A stretch of 64,000 nt of DNA from Symbiodinium natans (GCA_905221605.1 CAJNDS010000475.1:17501-81500), one strand, 5' to 3'. Positions 9,450 to 18,251 are shown, counted from the stretch's first letter. The notes: generated from the letters alone by a model not told the origin. Program-made: numbers and translations.

Positions 9450-10358
9450 ATGGATCTGGCTGCTCCTTACATCAGGCTTCGAGGCCCGGAACACAGCGTT
9501 TGCCTTGAACGCAACGGCCTCTTCAGAATGCAGGATCCGGAACCGCGGTGCAACTTCGAACCATCAATCACTGACAACAAAGCAATGGACGATATCCACG
9601 CGCAGACCCAGGCCGCCTTCTACAATCGAGTACAATGGACGACGCAAGATCACAGACTGGCATCGGAATGGAGCGCCCTGATGGCCGAGCACCCGGATCA
9701 TTCCTTCCCAAATTCAGTTGCCTACTGGCCAAAATGGGACTCCACGGTGGTGTTCCGGGATGACTACTGCACGCTGATGCTTGGCACCCAGCGCACTGCT
9801 CTCGACATACCTGAACTCAAAGCGCACCAGGTTGATATCATCGTGACTCTCAACGCATCATCGCGCTTCAGGGAGAGTTATGACACAGATGCCGATTGGC
9901 AGTTCATGTACCAAATGGAGGGCATCTCCAACTTGCGCTACCACCTCTCGGATGTGCGCATCTCTCGGAACGATCAAGGCTTCCATGATGTGGTGTCAAA
10001 TCTTGCCAGGACCTGGATCAGGATGATCGACGAAATTGAGGGCCAGGAGTGCAGCCGCACCAAACCGATGGTCATCCTGTTCCATTGTCTTGCGGGCATC
10101 AATCGCTCGACTTCCGCCCTCTGTGCCTACCTGATTGTTCGCTACCACCTCACTGCTCAACAAGCGATAGCGATTCTACTCTCGGCTAGGCCTGGGCAAC
10201 GCTACTGGCAGGAAAGAGATCAATTCCCTCTCGCGCTACACTGGCTCTCCAGAGAATGCAAGAAGTCTGTTCTGGGGTACCTATGCATGGCCTGTGGAGA
10301 CGCATTCAGACCCACACCGGACGATGACCCTCAGGACATGGATGACTTCGACGAGTGA
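9450..10358 (+). CDS. HCX5R (dual-specificity-type) phosphatase-like protein, 302 aa
   Basis: Carries the cysteine-phosphatase signature HCLAGINRS at residues 212-220 (Cys213 nucleophile, Arg219 phosphate-binding), preceded by the hydrophobic strand MVILF and followed by the helix TSALCAYLIV, as in DSP/PTP folds. Asp168 in YHLSDVR is a candidate general acid. The fold core spans roughly residues 120-270; the first 110 residues are unrecognised and the C-terminus ends in an acidic tail. In this superfamily substrates include phosphotyrosine/threonine and, for one branch, the 5'-triphosphate of RNA; the sequence does not say which. The start is the ATG at 9450 in context GCCATGG, after HM11. 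The stop is the TGA inside HM12. Copy 2 differs by one residue (C34R) and several synonymous changes. A phosphatase gene in a retroelement is unusual. Confidence 0.8.
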   Translation: MDLAAPYIRLRGPEHSVCLERNGLFRMQDPEPRCNFEPSITDNKAMDDIHAQTQAAFYNRVQWTTQDHRLASEWSALMAEHPDHSFPNSVAYWPKWDSTVVFRDDYCTLMLGTQRTALDIPELKAHQVDIIVTLNASSRFRESYDTDADWQFMYQMEGISNLRYHLSDVRISRNDQGFHDVVSNLARTWIRMIDEIEGQECSRTKPMVILFHCLAGINRSTSALCAYLIVRYHLTAQQAIAILLSARPGQRYWQERDQFPLALHWLSRECKKSVLGYLCMACGDAFRPTPDDDPQDMDDFDE

Positions 10359-10375
10359 GGTCCCCTCCTGTCGAA
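10347..10375 (+). repeat. Hairpin motif HM12 (contains stop of gene D)
   Basis: 6-bp stem TTCGAC/GTCGAA around GAGTGAGGTCCCCTCCT. The TGA of the core is the phosphatase stop codon. Confidence 0.8.
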
Positions 10376-10691
10376 CCCCACCTTTTCCTTACGTTCTTTA
10401 GAGGCGACTGTACTGACAACGCGGACCTGTGCAGAAAAACGCGTGTTACCCCTGATCATCTTCATCATGCTTTAATAGCTTGCAACTGCCCTCTCCCGGC
10501 TTCTGCTCAGGTCTCGCAATGCTCCACCTCGCATCGAGGATTTTGCCTCAGCCTCAACCAGCTGAGGTCATCATGCCAAAGACACATTCAGAGCAGCTCT
10601 TTCTTCTCTACCTCAGAGCTCACAGCTCAAGCCATCGTTAATAGCGGCCCTGAACGAGTGAGGTTCCCTCCTGTTCTACTGCTAACTGGCC
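10359..10691 (+). other. Spacer D/E bounded by HM12 and HM13
   Basis: No convincing ORF. A strong pyrimidine tract ending in CAG (CTTTCTTCTCTACCTCAG, ends 10616) resembles a splice acceptor about 75 b before the next ATG. Confidence 0.5.
10652..10676 (+). repeat. Hairpin motif HM13
   Basis: Core GAGTGAGGTTCCCTCCT closed by GAAC/GTTC; the only site with GGTT instead of GGTC. 15 b before the ATG at 10692. Confidence 0.7.
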
Positions 10692-11413
10692 ATGTCAGCG
10701 CCGGAGGAAGGCAAGTCACATCGAGAAACCCGACACAGCGAAGACAAGCCCTCCAAAAGACGACATCCTCATGGCAAGAGGCATCAGGCGGACGCAGACT
10801 CCCGTCTGATCACGGAGGCTGACCTGGACTCTGAGGCTTCTTCCCTTCAGGATGATGACGACCTAGTGGAATCCCTGTCAAGGAGCTCCTCGAGACGGAC
10901 GGCCTCTTCCCGGAACCAGCCCGCCCAGCTGGCCCCAGGAGGCCCGCCGCCGCCCACCCCCATAACAACCAAGGCACTCTCGCCGGCGAACCAGGCTCAA
11001 ACCGTACCCAGCAGGCCTACCAGCCGTCGGGCCCCCCTGCCCCGACTCCGGTTCACCAGCCTTTCCAAGCGCAGGACCACTCAGGTCATAGCCCCCCTCC
11101 CACGGCGGAAGGTGCTCCCAGAACCATGCCACGTCCCTCCTCGACAAGTGGCACTTCAACGTCGGGGGCCTCAATGTCTCCCCCAGCCGCAGCTCATCCT
11201 CATCCCGCGCAAGAAGCTGCAACGCTAGTGGGCACCTGGATCATCACTCCTGGACCGATTGTCTCCCTTGCTCCTAACCCGTTCAGCCCGTGGTCCCCCC
11301 CAGCGCGCACCTCGGTACTGTCTGCCACAGGAAGCCCACTGCCTCCGGGCACAGTCCAGACCTGGATAATTACCGAAGGCCCACTTGTCCCAAGACGAGA
11401 TCCGCAGGAGTGA
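10692..11413 (+). pseudogene. Ser/Pro-rich element protein E, frameshifted
   Basis: Starts at the ATG after HM13. The encoded sequence is acidic, then Ser/Arg-rich, then Pro-rich (PPPPTP), and looks disordered throughout. Compared with copy 2, copy 1 lacks about 10 b near 11009 and has about 8 extra bases near 11132, so the starting frame ends early at 11228 while the frame that reaches the stop before HM14 (11411-11413, ending RRDPQE) is different. Each copy therefore carries its own lesions. No function can be assigned. Confidence 0.55.
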
Positions 11414-11436
11414 GGCATGCACAGAGCTCAATTTTG

Positions 11437-11476
11437 GCACTCCCTGCGAGTGAGGTCACCTCCTGCTAGGGAGTGC
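11437..11476 (+). repeat. Hairpin motif HM14 (longest stem)
   Basis: A perfect 9-bp stem GCACTCCCT/AGGGAGTGC encloses GCGAGTGAGGTCACCTCCTG plus CT. Best single example of the hairpin; 23 b after the stop of gene E. Confidence 0.85.
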
Positions 11477-11752
11477 ATGCGTCACTGCTTTCACCTTTTC
11501 AACCCAGCAGTGTCTCAGAGACAAAATCCAGCCGCGCATCACACTGCTACCGCTGCCTAAACTTAGTCCTCAACGTGCCACACCGCAGTCATGCTCTATG
11601 CTCCGACAAGCCAAGGTGGGACGCTCTACCACAGACAAAGCCGGCTCCTCACTCTTAGCCTTCCTCTGCAGCACACACTGCCGTAGCAAAATCCAGCTGA
11701 TTCGAGTTGCCAAGAACTGATAGCTTTTGACCAACCCTCTCTCCAGGCTCAA

Positions 11753-11784
11753 AGGCAGAAAAGTGAGGTCACCTCCTGCTGCCT
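11753..11784 (+). repeat. Hairpin motif HM15
   Basis: 6-bp stem AGGCAG/CTGCCT around AAAAGTGAGGTCACCTCCTG; 25 b before the ATG of gene F. Confidence 0.75.
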
Positions 11785-11809
11785 AGCCCCCCCTCTCAAA
11801 CCCTGCGTC

Positions 11810-13051
11810 ATGTTGCATACATGCCCATTGCTCCCGCTACGACCAGACTCATCGACGATGCCAATGAAGTCCAAGCTCGCCGCACTGAACCTCTTCTGCA
11901 AGGCAATGCTGTACACAGGCAAGAGAACCAGTGATCCGGATGCAAACCTCTACCTCTCGGATGAGGCCAAAGGTCTCGCTCGACGAGAGAACTGTATGCT
12001 GGCTCCAACCCTGAGACTGGCGGCACGCAGCTACAACTGGATTCGACTTCTCTCCCAATCAGCTCAGCCTAATCTTCCCTTGCTGGCCGAAGCTGAGATG
12101 GCATCCCTATTATCACCCACGGAGCCTCCCCCTCATCTCAAGCACTACGAGGCGGAACGGAGCTCATTCACCTTGCAGATGATACTCGAAACGGTGCATA
12201 TCTACACTGAAGAGGAAACCATGGAGCCGGACGACTTCAAGTTAGCCGCCCTTATCATCTCTCAGACTTTGTACAATCTGGGAATGGGCGGGCAAACCGT
12301 CAGGGACATCGTCAATGGCGCTGCCCAGCATCTGCGCTGGATCCTACCCAGCGACTCTACACGAGTTCTGAACGGAATTCACCTCTGTCTCTTCCCTTCG
12401 GATATCTCGCCGTGGCCGCGAGAGGCAGACACCAATCCACATACTCAAAGTGACGAACATGCATTGGGCATCCTCGACGCAGAAATTCACATGCTACAGC
12501 GAGCGTCCAAGATTTACCGGACCATGGCCATGGTCGACTTCATGGTCGCCCAAGCAAGAGGAGCACGAGTGCCAGACGAAGTCTGCCCCAGCGAACCCTG
12601 GGACGTCCTGCGACAGGATCAAGCCATGGCACTTCTTTCATATGCGGAGCACTTGACGGAACTCCATGATCTTCTGACCACTGATGCGTACCAAAAGATG
12701 CGTACAGACCTCCGCCTGGGCAGAACCTGGCTGTCGCGACCTATCACAGCATCCGAACTGGCCTCGCTTGAAGCAATATGGCACAATACCACGATACCAG
12801 AGAGTTTTGCCAAGCTACACCTCACTCTCCAGCTCAAAGGGCAAATTGCTGCACACCTTCCGGAGGACTCCAGAGCACAGGACAGACTACTTACCATACT
12901 CTCTCCCCTGGAGAATGATGTCCTGGACCAGGCCTTCCCCTGGATTCTGGCCTTCAAGATGCTCACGCCTGAGCGCAGGATGATATTCCGATATGCTCTT
13001 CTTACGGCAGCGGGCCCCTCGGCTACAGCGCCAGTTTCGCAGACCGAGTGA
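11810..13051 (+). CDS. Element protein F, 413 aa, helical, distant paralogue of G-I
   Basis: Unrecognised, predicted mostly alpha-helical from its composition, without Cys/His clusters or membrane segments. It shares a layout with the three downstream proteins: an N-terminal R-x-Y/C-x-W/F-x-x-LL segment (LAARSYNWIRLLSQ), a central ILDAEIHMLQRASKIYRTM helix resembling the LQALRRASTIYRVQQLL helix of G, and a C-terminal ILSPLENDVLDQAF...FKMLTPERR resembling IINPLHDDVYEEY...YKMLTPLNR. The start is the ATG after HM15; the ATG at 11855 (MPMKSK) is an alternative. The stop TGA lies in HM16. Copy 2 encodes the same length with two visible residue changes. Confidence 0.75.
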   Translation: MLHTCPLLPLRPDSSTMPMKSKLAALNLFCKAMLYTGKRTSDPDANLYLSDEAKGLARRENCMLAPTLRLAARSYNWIRLLSQSAQPNLPLLAEAEMASLLSPTEPPPHLKHYEAERSSFTLQMILETVHIYTEEETMEPDDFKLAALIISQTLYNLGMGGQTVRDIVNGAAQHLRWILPSDSTRVLNGIHLCLFPSDISPWPREADTNPHTQSDEHALGILDAEIHMLQRASKIYRTMAMVDFMVAQARGARVPDEVCPSEPWDVLRQDQAMALLSYAEHLTELHDLLTTDAYQKMRTDLRLGRTWLSRPITASELASLEAIWHNTTIPESFAKLHLTLQLKGQIAAHLPEDSRAQDRLLTILSPLENDVLDQAFPWILAFKMLTPERRMIFRYALLTAAGPSATAPVSQTE

Positions 13052-13066
13052 GGTCCCCTCCTGGTC
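13042..13066 (+). repeat. Hairpin motif HM16 (contains stop of gene F)
   Basis: Core GAGTGAGGTCCCCTCCT closed by GACC/GGTC; its TGA is the gene F stop. Confidence 0.8.
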
Positions 13067-13458
13067 GGCTACTTAACTAACCTAATCAACTTCTTTCTCA
13101 CAAGAAGATCGACGATGCCTGCTGCTAACGGACAAAGGAGAATTATTCCCGCTACTCTGCGCCTCTCCCAAACACAAATCTAGACCGTCTCACCCCTCTC
13201 CCTCTCCGTGCAGAGCCTCAGGTCCTTAACCAGAAAGAGGGAAACACGCACCAGTGCCAGTGCCTCAGCTCTTCCCACCTTAAGCTTGAACTCTGCTGCG
13301 CAACCCCACCCCTGCAGCTTAGCCCGGGAGAGGCCTTCCTTGAAACTTCACCTCCTGGTTGCTTACCTTCGGCCCAAAAGTACCATGGCAGCTGTGTTTG
13401 CTCCGGCTAACATCAGAGCCTTCATACGAGTGAGGTCCCCTCCTGTATGAGCCTGACC
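13052..13458 (+). other. Spacer F/G bounded by HM16 and HM17
   Basis: An 80-codon frame (13208-13450) reads into HM17 and is not gene-like. The strongest acceptor-like tract of the element is here: CCCCTCTCCCTCTCCGTGCAG, whose last base is 13213. Confidence 0.5.
13422..13450 (+). repeat. Hairpin motif HM17
   Basis: 6-bp stem TCATAC/GTATGA around GAGTGAGGTCCCCTCCT; the right arm contains an ATG (13447) in frame with gene G. Confidence 0.8.
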
Positions 13459-14739
13459 ATGGAGGCCCTCCCTCCGGTACTGAGCAGGGATAAAACCATG
13501 GAGGTGCTTCTGGAATCCCTTTTCCTCCCGCTTCCGGTTTACCCTGCATCCTCCCCGGGAGACCACGAGGCCAGCACTATACAAATGGCATCTACACGTA
13601 TCCCGGCAGACGACGCCCTCCGGCACTCGGACCGTCAGATACGCATAGCTTCCCGCACCTGCAGCTTCATGAAATTGCTCACGGAGAAGATCAACTGGAG
13701 ACTGGGTGACCTTCGACTCTACCTCCCCAAAACTGCCACTCGACAGCTAGCAGCCAAACGTAAGCACGAGGAAATGATGCTCCACGAGCCTCAGGAGAAC
13801 ACTCTGACTTACCTTCGGCGGCGTCAGCTCATCTTCATATCTCAGGCGATCAGGGACTACACAAATGATGGCCCAGGCCAAAACTCCTTTCAACTCGAAG
13901 ATGCGGAGAATACCGCACTTCGAATTTGGACGTACCTAACCCGCCACTTTGCCAAAGGAGAGATCAGCTTTATGATGGACACCGCCTTGTCGCATCTCCA
14001 CCTCCTGATGAAGTCGGCGACACCAAGTCTGATGTCAAGCATGGAGCAGTCGCAGCCGTCCATGGCTCCGGGACAAGGTCAGGGTTATTTTCCCCCACAT
14101 CTAGGCCTACCCGAAGACAAACACTTGGACCTCCAATACTTCGACCTTCAGGCACTCAGGCGTGCGTCGACGATATACCGAGTACAGCAGCTTCTCAAGA
14201 TATCTCACTCAACCCAGGGCGGAGAGTCGCCTGTCACCAATGGCTGGCGCTTCCAGCAACAAGCGCAATATCTCGACTCATTGCCCTATGACAAGCATCT
14301 CCAGGCCTTGCTGCCACACCTCCCGGACTACCAGGACCAACTCCGAGAGAACCTGGTGATGTACAGGCAATGGCTCCTACGTGACATCACTGAAGAGGAG
14401 ACGGCCTGGGCCCGTGACACACTTTTAGAGTCGGCAGTCTCGAGAGGAGAACTCCGCGAACTTTTCGAGCATGCTCTCCTCAAGCAGGTAAACCATACAC
14501 TTCAGGCCAGTGCTGAGTCTCCTCGCCATGTTGATTCCACTCCGAACTTCCAAAATAGCATGGCTCTTCGCTTCTACCAAATCATCAATCCTCTACATGA
14601 TGACGTCTACGAGGAGTACAAGCCGTTTGCGATCGTCTATAAGATGCTCACTCCCCTGAACCGCCAACGGGCTCGATCACTTCATCGTACTTTGTCGCAC
14701 GAGAGGCACCAGTCCTTGCTTCGCCTTTTTGCACCCTAG
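13459..14739 (+). CDS. Element protein G, 426 aa, helical paralogue family
   Basis: Clear paralogue of proteins H and I. The N-terminal LPPVLSRDKTMEVLLESLFL aligns with LHPVLSREQAMEVLLESLFL of I. Shared blocks are RQIRIASRTCSFMKLL, AIRDYTNDGPGQNSFQLEDA, LDLQYFDLQALRRASTIYRV, and IINPLHDDVYEEYKPFAIVY near the C-terminus. The fold is likely all helical and the function is unknown. The ATG at 13459 (context ACCATGG) was chosen over 13447 because it matches the start of I and because 13447 lies in the hairpin arm. HM18 follows the stop by 10 b. Copy 2 encodes the same length with a few conservative changes. Confidence 0.75.
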   Translation: MEALPPVLSRDKTMEVLLESLFLPLPVYPASSPGDHEASTIQMASTRIPADDALRHSDRQIRIASRTCSFMKLLTEKINWRLGDLRLYLPKTATRQLAAKRKHEEMMLHEPQENTLTYLRRRQLIFISQAIRDYTNDGPGQNSFQLEDAENTALRIWTYLTRHFAKGEISFMMDTALSHLHLLMKSATPSLMSSMEQSQPSMAPGQGQGYFPPHLGLPEDKHLDLQYFDLQALRRASTIYRVQQLLKISHSTQGGESPVTNGWRFQQQAQYLDSLPYDKHLQALLPHLPDYQDQLRENLVMYRQWLLRDITEEETAWARDTLLESAVSRGELRELFEHALLKQVNHTLQASAESPRHVDSTPNFQNSMALRFYQIINPLHDDVYEEYKPFAIVYKMLTPLNRQRARSLHRTLSHERHQSLLRLFAP

Positions 14740-14749
14740 CCTGCTAGCA

Positions 14750-14780
14750 ACTTTGCTTGTGAGGTCCCCTCCTGCAAAGT
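14750..14780 (+). repeat. Hairpin motif HM18
   Basis: 7-bp stem ACTTTGC/GCAAAGT around TTGTGAGGTCCCCTCCT. Confidence 0.8.
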
Positions 14781-15065
14781 AGAGCACCAGGTTAGCAACG
14801 TCTCTGTCCAACTAGGACACCAGCAGCCTTTTGCAAGCCAAGATAAAGCAGCGGAAAAGTCTCCTGCATCTCCAACTGCAGCACAGTCCCTTCTCACTAA
14901 GACTACTGCGGCATTCTCCGGCAATAAGGTCTTTCTGCAGAAAGTTGGAGCCTGATGCAGAGCCAATGCCTCAGCCCTGGCTGATTCACCTAGTAACACA
15001 TTCAAGTCTGCAGCTTTCTGCTTTCATTGAAGCTTGCCACAGCCGGGCTCAGCCTCTCCACACAG

Positions 15066-15092
15066 GCTGGCCACGTGAGGTCTCCATCCAGC
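15066..15092 (+). repeat. Hairpin motif HM19 (variant core)
   Basis: GCTGG/CCAGC stem around CCACGTGAGGTCTCCAT; the CCTCC part of the core is changed to CCATCC. 13 b before the ATG of gene H. Confidence 0.6.
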
Positions 15093-15105
15093 TAGCAAAC
15101 CAGCC

Positions 15106-16380
15106 ATGCCTTCACCGTCTCGCGAGGTTCTGCTCGAGATTCTCCTGAAGTCGCTCCACGTCCCAACGACCATCTACCTACCTGGCGGCATCAGTGAGCA
15201 CATGGCCACATCAGCCTCAGCAACAACTCATCTCGCCCCGAGGAGGCTCCTCTTCACTACAGAAGACCTTGAACGCATGGCAGAACGAAGCATGCGAGTA
15301 GCATCACGTCTCTGCAGCTTCATATGTCACTTGGATCGGTACCTGGCTTGGCGCGAGGGAAGACACACTGCCCTGCCCCTTGAGGCTAGCCCACGTATCT
15401 TGGCAGGTAAGCGCAAGCACATCGACGACGAGCAGCCTTCAGCGCACCTACCCCCGAATATGGGGCCCCTCCAGCGCCAGCAAATCATGTACCTCACCCT
15501 CATGATCCACAACTACACAAATGACGGAGAAGGCTCGCCGTCCTTTAGCACGTCCGAAGCCGATCAGGCTAGTGCTTTAACCTGGCATTATCTCACCGGG
15601 AGGCTCTCGCAATCAGAGCTGAATGCCATTCTGCTCCGCACTTTGGAGCAGGTCAAGGTCATTCTGAGGTCTGAATTCACTCCAGCACATCAACGGAACC
15701 TACTCCAGCTGCATCCCCAAACGACGGCGGAGACCTGGCAAGGCCAAGCATACTTCCCCCTAGGCCTCCGGCTTCAAGACCCACATCAGCTTGATCTTGA
15801 CGCATACGATTTCAGAACGCTCAAAAGAGCATCACTTCAGCTTCGCCTACTACAACAACTGCGGACTATTACGGCCTCCACACCTACATCGGCCAGCGAC
15901 CAGATCCGAGATGGCTGGGATTTCCTTGAACAAGACCGTGATCTCTCAAAGCTTGACTACGAGGACTACCACACCAAATTGGTTTCAATGATCCCGCACT
16001 ATCAGGAGACACTCCGAGAGATCCTGACACTGTACCGCCTATGGCTGTCAACTCCTCTGTCCGATGAGGACTTCCTGTGGGTGCGCAACCTGGTAGTGAA
16101 TCAGCTTCTACCTAGAGACACTCTGCATCGCTACTTTGCTGACAGTCTCTGGCAACAAATACGACACAGATATGGAGGAGACCAAGGAGATTTCGAGCAG
16201 GCACAAGGAGTCATCACAATTCTTTCCCCGCTCCACGACCAGGTCTATGATGACTATAAGAACTTTGCTGTGGCGCTGACACTGCTCCTCGTTCGACATC
16301 GTCAACGTCTGAAGCAGACGCTAGACAACAAAATTCGGGGCGAGAGACCGTCCGAGCACCAAAGCCTCCCAAACGAGTGA
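15106..16380 (+). CDS. Element protein H, 424 aa, helical paralogue family
   Basis: Paralogue of G and I, the most diverged of the three. Shared landmarks are SREVLLEILLKSLHVPTTIYLP at the start, RVASRLCSFICHLDRYL, AGKRKHIDDEQ, MIHNYTNDGEGSPSF, LDLDAYDFRTLKRASLQL and ILSPLHDQVYDDYKNFAV. No catalytic motif was recognised. The ATG at 15106 is the first after HM19 and aligns with the paralogue starts. The stop TGA (16378-16380) lies in HM20. This copy is intact; the copy-2 version has a nonsense mutation and a frameshift. Confidence 0.75.
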   Translation: MPSPSREVLLEILLKSLHVPTTIYLPGGISEHMATSASATTHLAPRRLLFTTEDLERMAERSMRVASRLCSFICHLDRYLAWREGRHTALPLEASPRILAGKRKHIDDEQPSAHLPPNMGPLQRQQIMYLTLMIHNYTNDGEGSPSFSTSEADQASALTWHYLTGRLSQSELNAILLRTLEQVKVILRSEFTPAHQRNLLQLHPQTTAETWQGQAYFPLGLRLQDPHQLDLDAYDFRTLKRASLQLRLLQQLRTITASTPTSASDQIRDGWDFLEQDRDLSKLDYEDYHTKLVSMIPHYQETLREILTLYRLWLSTPLSDEDFLWVRNLVVNQLLPRDTLHRYFADSLWQQIRHRYGGDQGDFEQAQGVITILSPLHDQVYDDYKNFAVALTLLLVRHRQRLKQTLDNKIRGERPSEHQSLPNE

Positions 16381-16394
16381 GGTCCCCTCCTGTT
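16372..16394 (+). repeat. Hairpin motif HM20 (contains stop of gene H)
   Basis: Core GAGTGAGGTCCCCTCCT closed by AAC/GTT; its TGA ends gene H. Confidence 0.7.
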
Positions 16395-16495
16395 CACTGC
16401 ACTATCTTCCCAAATTGCGGGAAAAAGCGTGTAGCTCCGATCTTCCCACGCCAAGCCTCACTAAGCACAGCTCTTCTCGCAAAGTTTTCCCTCAG

Positions 16496-16527
16496 GTTCG
16501 CACGAGTGAGGTCCCCTCCTGGCGAAC
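16496..16527 (+). repeat. Hairpin motif HM21
   Basis: 6-bp stem GTTCGC/GCGAAC around ACGAGTGAGGTCCCCTCCTG. The spacer between HM20 and HM21 is short (about 100 b) and has GTTTTCCCTCAG ending at 16495. ATG of gene I follows by 15 b. Confidence 0.8.
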
Positions 16528-16541
16528 TTCCACCTAGGCCC

Positions 16542-17841
16542 ATGGCAGACCTTCACCCCGTCCTCAGCCGTGAACAGGCAATGGAGGTACTTCTTGAGTC
16601 TCTTTTCCTACCGCTGCCGGTTTACCCTACAACTCCATCTGGCGCCGCCGCAGCGAGCAATCTGGACCTGATTCCTGGCATCCTCACGCACCCCTGCGGG
16701 GGAAGCGATCCCACACTTGAACCGCCAGATACGGATAGCCTCGCGCACCTGCAGCTTCTTGAAGCTGCTCGCGGAGAAAGTTCACCGGCACATGGGAGAG
16801 TTGCGGCTCTACCTTCCCAAAACTGCACCCCGAAACTTGGCCGCAAAACGGAAGCATGAAGAGATGATGCTGACAGAGCCTCGCTCTCCTACTCTGACCT
16901 ACCATCAGAAGCGCCAGCTCCTCTTCATCTCTCAGGCGATTCGCGACTACACCAATGATGGTCCTGGCCAGAACTCCTTCCAGCTCGAAGATGCGGAGCC
17001 TACCACCCAGCGCATCTGGACGTACCTGACGCGCCACTTCGGCCAAGGTGAGGTGCACTTTATGATCGCCAACGCCCTGTCGCATCTACACCTTCTCATG
17101 CGATCGTCAACTCCACGCCTACTCTCAGGCATTGAGCAGTCACAGCCATCGCATGCTCCAGGACAAGGCTCGGACTACTTCCCTGACGATCTTCGTCTGC
17201 ACGATGACAAGCAACTGGACCTTCAATACTTCGATCTGCAGGCGCTAAGGCGAGCCTCCACAGTATACCGGGTGCAGCAGCTGCTCAAAGTCTCTTCTTC
17301 CGCCGAAGGGGCATCGCCAGTTAAGAATGGATGGCGCTTTCAACATCAGGACCATCACCTCAATGGTTTGTCCTACGACCAACATCTCCTGGCTCTGCTG
17401 CCTCATCTTACGCACTACCAGGACCAAATTCGCGAGGATTTGGTCACGTACAGGCAGTGGCTGCTTCGAGAGATTAATGCAGAGGAAGTTTCTTGGATTC
17501 GATCCATGATCGCGGACACGGTTATCTCGCGAGGTGAACTACTGGAGCTCTTCGAGGATGCCCTGCTAAAGCAAGTCAACTCTGCATTTCGAGCTAATGC
17601 TGGCATTCCTAACCCTGAGGATCATTCTCAAGACTTCCAGAACAGCATGGCCCTCCGCTTCTATCAAATCATCAATCCGCTCTATGATGACATCTACGAA
17701 GAGCACAAGCCCTACGCAATAGTGTTCAAGATGCTCACCTCCTCTCATCGTGGACGGCTTCGGTCCCTCCTTCGAGCTCGAGAAGCTGCCATTCTGGCGT
17801 CCCCATATCGGACAACCAGCCTGGTTCCAGTATGCGAGTGA
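16542..17841 (+). pseudogene. Element protein I, helical paralogue family, frameshifted in copy 1
   Basis: Closest paralogue of G (shared RQIRIASRTCSFLKLL, AIRDYTNDGPGQNSFQLEDA, LDLQYFDLQALRRASTVYRV). Start ATG at 16542, context CCCATGG. A 7-b insertion (16671-16677, partly duplicating CCTG) shifts the frame about 45 codons in. Downstream the correct frame is open from 16717 to the TGA in HM22. Copy 2 lacks this insertion but has its own single-base deletion later in the gene. Confidence 0.7.
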
Positions 17842-17855
17842 GGTCGCCTCCAGCA
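17833..17855 (+). repeat. Hairpin motif HM22 (contains stop of gene I)
   Basis: Core GAGTGAGGTCGCCTCCA closed by TGC/GCA; its TGA ends gene I. Last full hairpin of the copy. Confidence 0.65.
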
Positions 17856-18199
17856 AACTGAACTATAGAATCCCTAAGTTCCTCTAGTCCGAATTCTGGA
17901 CTTAATCACACCTCCAGACCACTGCCCGCACTGCAGAAGAAAAGCCTCCATGCCTCATAATGCACAAGCGCCAGCCTGCATAGCTGATGCCCCCCAGACT
18001 CGGCCTGCCTGCAAGCTTGCCTGCTGAGGTTGAAGACCAATCTCGCAGAGAAGTGTACAGAAGCGCAACCCACCTGGCTTGCAATGGCCAGGACATCGAA
18101 ACAGACCAGGTCCCGAACGAGTAGGTCTCTTAATTTTCACCCTCGATGCCCGCCAAGGTGTGGGACATGACCCGCACATGCGTTCGAAATGAAATGAAA

Positions 18200-18200
<1 letters not shown>
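17856..18200 (+). other. 3' untranslated region of copy 1
   Basis: No ORF. A degenerate half-motif (CGAACGAGTAGGTC) sits near 18114. Ends in (GAAAT)3, directly followed by the G/T tail. Copy 2 has the same end with one extra GAAAT, which fixes the 3' end of the element. Confidence 0.7.

Positions 18201-18251
<51 letters not shown>

Larger units (their letters stand above)
11414..11809 (+). other. Spacer E/F bounded by HM14 and HM15
   Basis: No supported ORF. Contains CCTTCCTCTGCAG (ends 11671), acceptor-like. Confidence 0.5.
14740..15105 (+). other. Spacer G/H bounded by HM18 and HM19
   Basis: No supported ORF (a 105-codon frame at 14831-15148 overruns gene H). Contains CTCCTGCATCTCCAACTGCAG, last base 14881, acceptor-like. 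Confidence 0.5.
1..18200 (+). mobile_element. Giant multi-gene non-LTR retroelement, copy 1 (5' end outside window)
   Basis: This is a LINE-like element carrying an APE endonuclease/reverse transcriptase gene followed by about nine further same-strand genes. It matches copy 2 (19823 onward) nearly base for base; position 1 corresponds to 20023. The shared 3' end is a short (GAAAT)3 run that leads into a G/T-only simple repeat, as expected for target-primed retrotransposons with microsatellite tails. Differences from copy 2 that I can see are a 44-b deletion in the RT gene, a 326-b deletion at 7167/7168, a 7-b insertion at 16671-16677, small indels in the Ser/Pro-rich gene and scattered substitutions. 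No LTRs and no integrase or RNase H domain were seen. Confidence 0.85.

Noticed and set aside
5412-17855. Hairpin core as bacterial Shine-Dalgarno or attC site
   Set aside because: AGGAGG appears only on the opposite strand, the host is eukaryotic, attC core sequences are absent and no integrase gene is present; only the layout is similar.
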